Made by a program: the position numbers and the translations under genes | DNA from: Algibacter amylolyticus | Lineage (GTDB): Bacteria > Bacteroidota > Bacteroidia > Flavobacteriales > Flavobacteriaceae | Assembly: GCF_014202225.1 (NCBI RefSeq) | Contig: NZ_JACHGE010000003.1 | Coordinates: 230,900 to 294,899 of the forward strand | Direction: 5' to 3' | DNA length: 64,000 bases | Part shown: piece by piece, positions 62,403 to 64,000 of the stretch | Layout of the letters: each line of letters opens with the position of its first letter | How positions within the stretch are numbered: the stretch's first letter is position 1 | Notes under the pieces: generated by a model | Told to the model about the DNA's origin: nothing | Databases searched by the model: none | The model's input: only the letters and a program-made list of their open reading frames with translations

Positions 62403-64000
62403 CTATTTTTTAATTATTAGTTTTTTAGAAACTCCATGAGTTGCTCGTACCAAATACATACCCTCACTTAAATCGCCAACATAAATAATAGCTTCGTTAC
62501 TAGCCGTTGTTTTAAATGTTTTTATAATTTGACCTAATTGAGTTATAATTTGAAAATCTCGATCTGAACTAGACTTAATTTGAATATAATCCCTACTAGG
62601 ATTTGGGTACATTGAGAATTTAGATTGATTCTTGAATGAATCAATACTTAAGGAAGATACACTAACACATATAGACTCTGCCGAGCAACTTCCATTAGTA
62701 ATTACTACTTTATAATCACCATTACTGGTTGCAGTAAAGCTTTGATTTGTTTCTCCTGCTAATAAAGTGTTTGGGCATGAATACCATTGGTAAGTTGCAC
62801 CTGCTTGATCTGCTGTTAATATATTTGTGTTTTGAGTAATATTGTTATCAATCATAATTGGTTCTGTAATATTAACCGAAGTATCAGAAGTACATCCGTT
62901 AGCATCAGTAACCGTTAGGTTATAAATTCCAGCAACAACACCAGTAATGGTAGCGGTAGTAGCACCGTTACTCCATACATAAGTATATGGCGCAGTGCCA
63001 CCAGTTTCAGTAACTGTTGCAGCTCCATTAGCACCTCCATTACAATCAATATTTGTTTGTGAAGTAATAGATGCTGTTAAAGTAGTTGGTTCAGTAATAG
63101 TAACCGAAGTATCAGAAGTACAACCTTTAGCATCAGTAACCGTTACATTATAAGTTCCTGCGGTAACACCAGTAATAGTAGCGGTAGTAGCACTGTTACT
63201 CCATACATAAGTATAAGGAGCAGTTCCTCCAACTTCAGTAACTGTTGCAGCCCCATTAGCACCTCCATTACAATCAATATTTGTTTGCGAAGTAATAGAT
63301 GCTGTTAAAGCAGTTGGTTCTGTAATTGTAACCGAAGTATCAGAAGTACATCCGTTAGCATCAGTAACCGTTACATTATAAGTTCCAGCAACAACACCAG
63401 TAATGGTAGCGGTTGTAGCACTGTTACTCCATACGTAAGTATAAGGCGCAGTTCCTCCAATTTCAGTAACTGTTGCAGCTCCATTAGCACCTCCATTACA
63501 ATCCATATTTGTTTGCGAAGCAATTGATGCTGTTAAAGCAGTTGGCTCTACAATAGTAACCGAAGTATCAGAAGTACATCCGTTAGCATCAGTAACTGTT
63601 ACATTATAAGTTGCTGCGGTAACACCTGTAATTGTAGCGGTAGTAGCACCGTTACTCCATGTGTAAGTATAAGGCGCCGTTCCTCCAGTTTCAGTAACTG
63701 TTGCAGCCCCATTAGCACCTCCATTACAATCCATATTTGTTTGCGAAGCAATTGATGCTGTTAAAGCAGTTGGCTCTACAATAGTAACCGAAGTATCAGA
63801 AGTACATCCGTTAGCATCAGTAACCGTTACATTATAGGTTCCTGCGATAACACCTGTAATTGTAGCGGTAGTAGCACCGTTACTCCATGCGTAAGTATAA
63901 GGTGCAGTTCCTCCAGTTGCAGCAGCAGTAGCCTCTCCATCAGCAGCACCATTACATGAAATTTGAGAACCATTATAATTAGATGTAATTGCGGAACTTG
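62403..64000 (-). CDS. SprB-repeat cell-surface protein, C-terminal part (runs off right edge)
   Basis: The frame remains open past 63734 to the right edge, so the gene is partial; at least 532 residues are visible. Residues encoded by 62823-63962 are five 76-residue SprB repeats (GTAPYTYVWSNGATTATITG, YNVTVTDANGCTSDTSV). Next comes an Ig-like region with paired Cys (YQWYSCPNTLLAGE). The C-terminus is a type A sorting domain (FSMYPNPSRDYIQI, DLSEGMYLVRATHGVSKKLI). SprB-like adhesins are exported by the type IX system and in gliding relatives move along the cell surface. Whether this one serves gliding, adhesion or another role is unknown. Confidence 0.92.
   Translation of the reverse strand, partial: SSAITSNYNGSQISCNGAADGEATAAATGGTAPYTYAWSNGATTATITGVIAGTYNVTVTDANGCTSDTSVTIVEPTALTASIASQTNMDCNGGANGAATVTETGGTAPYTYTWSNGATTATITGVTAATYNVTVTDANGCTSDTSVTIVEPTALTASIASQTNMDCNGGANGAATVTEIGGTAPYTYVWSNSATTATITGVVAGTYNVTVTDANGCTSDTSVTITEPTALTASITSQTNIDCNGGANGAATVTEVGGTAPYTYVWSNSATTATITGVTAGTYNVTVTDAKGCTSDTSVTITEPTTLTASITSQTNIDCNGGANGAATVTETGGTAPYTYVWSNGATTATITGVVAGIYNLTVTDANGCTSDTSVNITEPIMIDNNITQNTNILTADQAGATYQWYSCPNTLLAGETNQSFTATSNGDYKVVITNGSCSAESICVSVSSLSIDSFKNQSKFSMYPNPSRDYIQIKSSSDRDFQIITQLGQIIKTFKTTASNEAIIYVGDLSEGMYLVRATHGVSKKLIIKK
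62823..63962 (-). repeat. Five 228-bp tandem repeats (SprB repeats)
   Basis: Units begin at about 63962, 63734, 63506, 63278 and 63050 on the minus strand, each exactly 76 codons. The three middle units are nearly identical at DNA level while the outermost at each end is more diverged, the usual result of unequal exchange or gene conversion. This stretch is a likely assembly and copy-number hotspot. Confidence 0.9.

Noticed and set aside
62823..63962. CRISPR or satellite-like tandem DNA
   Set aside because: The 228-bp units translate into SprB repeats in one open frame with a sorting domain at its end.

Overview
The window comes from a low-GC member of the Bacteroidota, most likely a marine-type Flavobacteriaceae. 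Supporting evidence: an LpxC-FabZ fusion followed by lpxA; the type IX secretion regulator PorX; proteins ending in PNP-type C-terminal sorting domains; SprB-type repeats; several exact TAnnTTTG promoter boxes just upstream of genes; and short AT-rich spacers with few Shine-Dalgarno sites. I cannot name the genus from sequence alone. No tRNA, rRNA, CRISPR array, prophage or transposase gene is visible.

Layout. (1) 1-10911, minus strand: a tightly packed exopolysaccharide/O-antigen/capsule operon. It encodes a UDP-GlcNAc 4-epimerase, UDP-glucose dehydrogenase, a WbpO/TviB-type dehydrogenase, a Wzx flippase, four glycosyltransferases, a nitroreductase-like protein and a pyruvyl transferase, and it runs off the left edge. 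(2) 10912-11796: an 885-bp divergent control region with a recurring TTAACTAT motif. (3) 11797-18094, plus strand: PglE-like aminotransferase, PglF/WbpM-like dehydratase, Wza-like export lipoprotein and Wzc-like tyrosine autokinase, closed by a terminator. (4) 18170-30652: aroB, proline dehydrogenase, a short CapD-like dehydratase, a PglC-like phosphoglycosyl transferase, alanine dehydrogenase, an outer-membrane barrel protein, a membrane protein overlapped by an unlisted 47-residue ORF, tsaE, porX and an HD hydrolase. (5) 30710-36484: lpxD, lpxC-fabZ, lpxA, efp, a second lpxD-like gene and sucD. (6) 36846-40504: fabG, a vWA membrane protein and a prohibitin-like protein. (7) 40663-49124: the histidine operon hisG-D-C-B-H-(four-helix protein)-A-F-IE-truA, preceded by a textbook attenuator with a leader peptide containing four His codons. 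(8) 49327-53147: Dps, MscS, a secreted protein, DUF2461, a small hypothetical and a thioesterase. (9) 53265-55097: a surface fibre protein with 18 seventeen-residue repeats and an S74 domain. (10) 55539-60473: leuC-leuD-leuA-leuB. (11) 60544-64000: a PhoX-like phosphatase carrying a sorting domain and, convergent to it, the end of a SprB-repeat protein.

How it fits together. Regions 1 to 3, plus the distant dehydratase and phosphoglycosyl transferase at 20.5-22.2 kb, form most of a Wzx/Wzy-type surface polysaccharide pathway. An initiating transferase loads lipid, the glycosyltransferases extend it, Wzx flips it, and Wza/Wzc export and control chain length. The precursor genes predict UDP-GlcA, a UDP-HexNAc-uronic acid and a UDP-4-amino-4,6-dideoxy-HexNAc, so an acidic, amino-sugar-containing and possibly pyruvylated polymer. 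No Wzy polymerase is visible and it may lie beyond the left edge.

The most interesting non-coding items are the his attenuator and a structured intergenic element of about 100-125 bp present twice in opposite orientation (36549-36649 and 59220-59345). The second copy sits inside the leucine operon.
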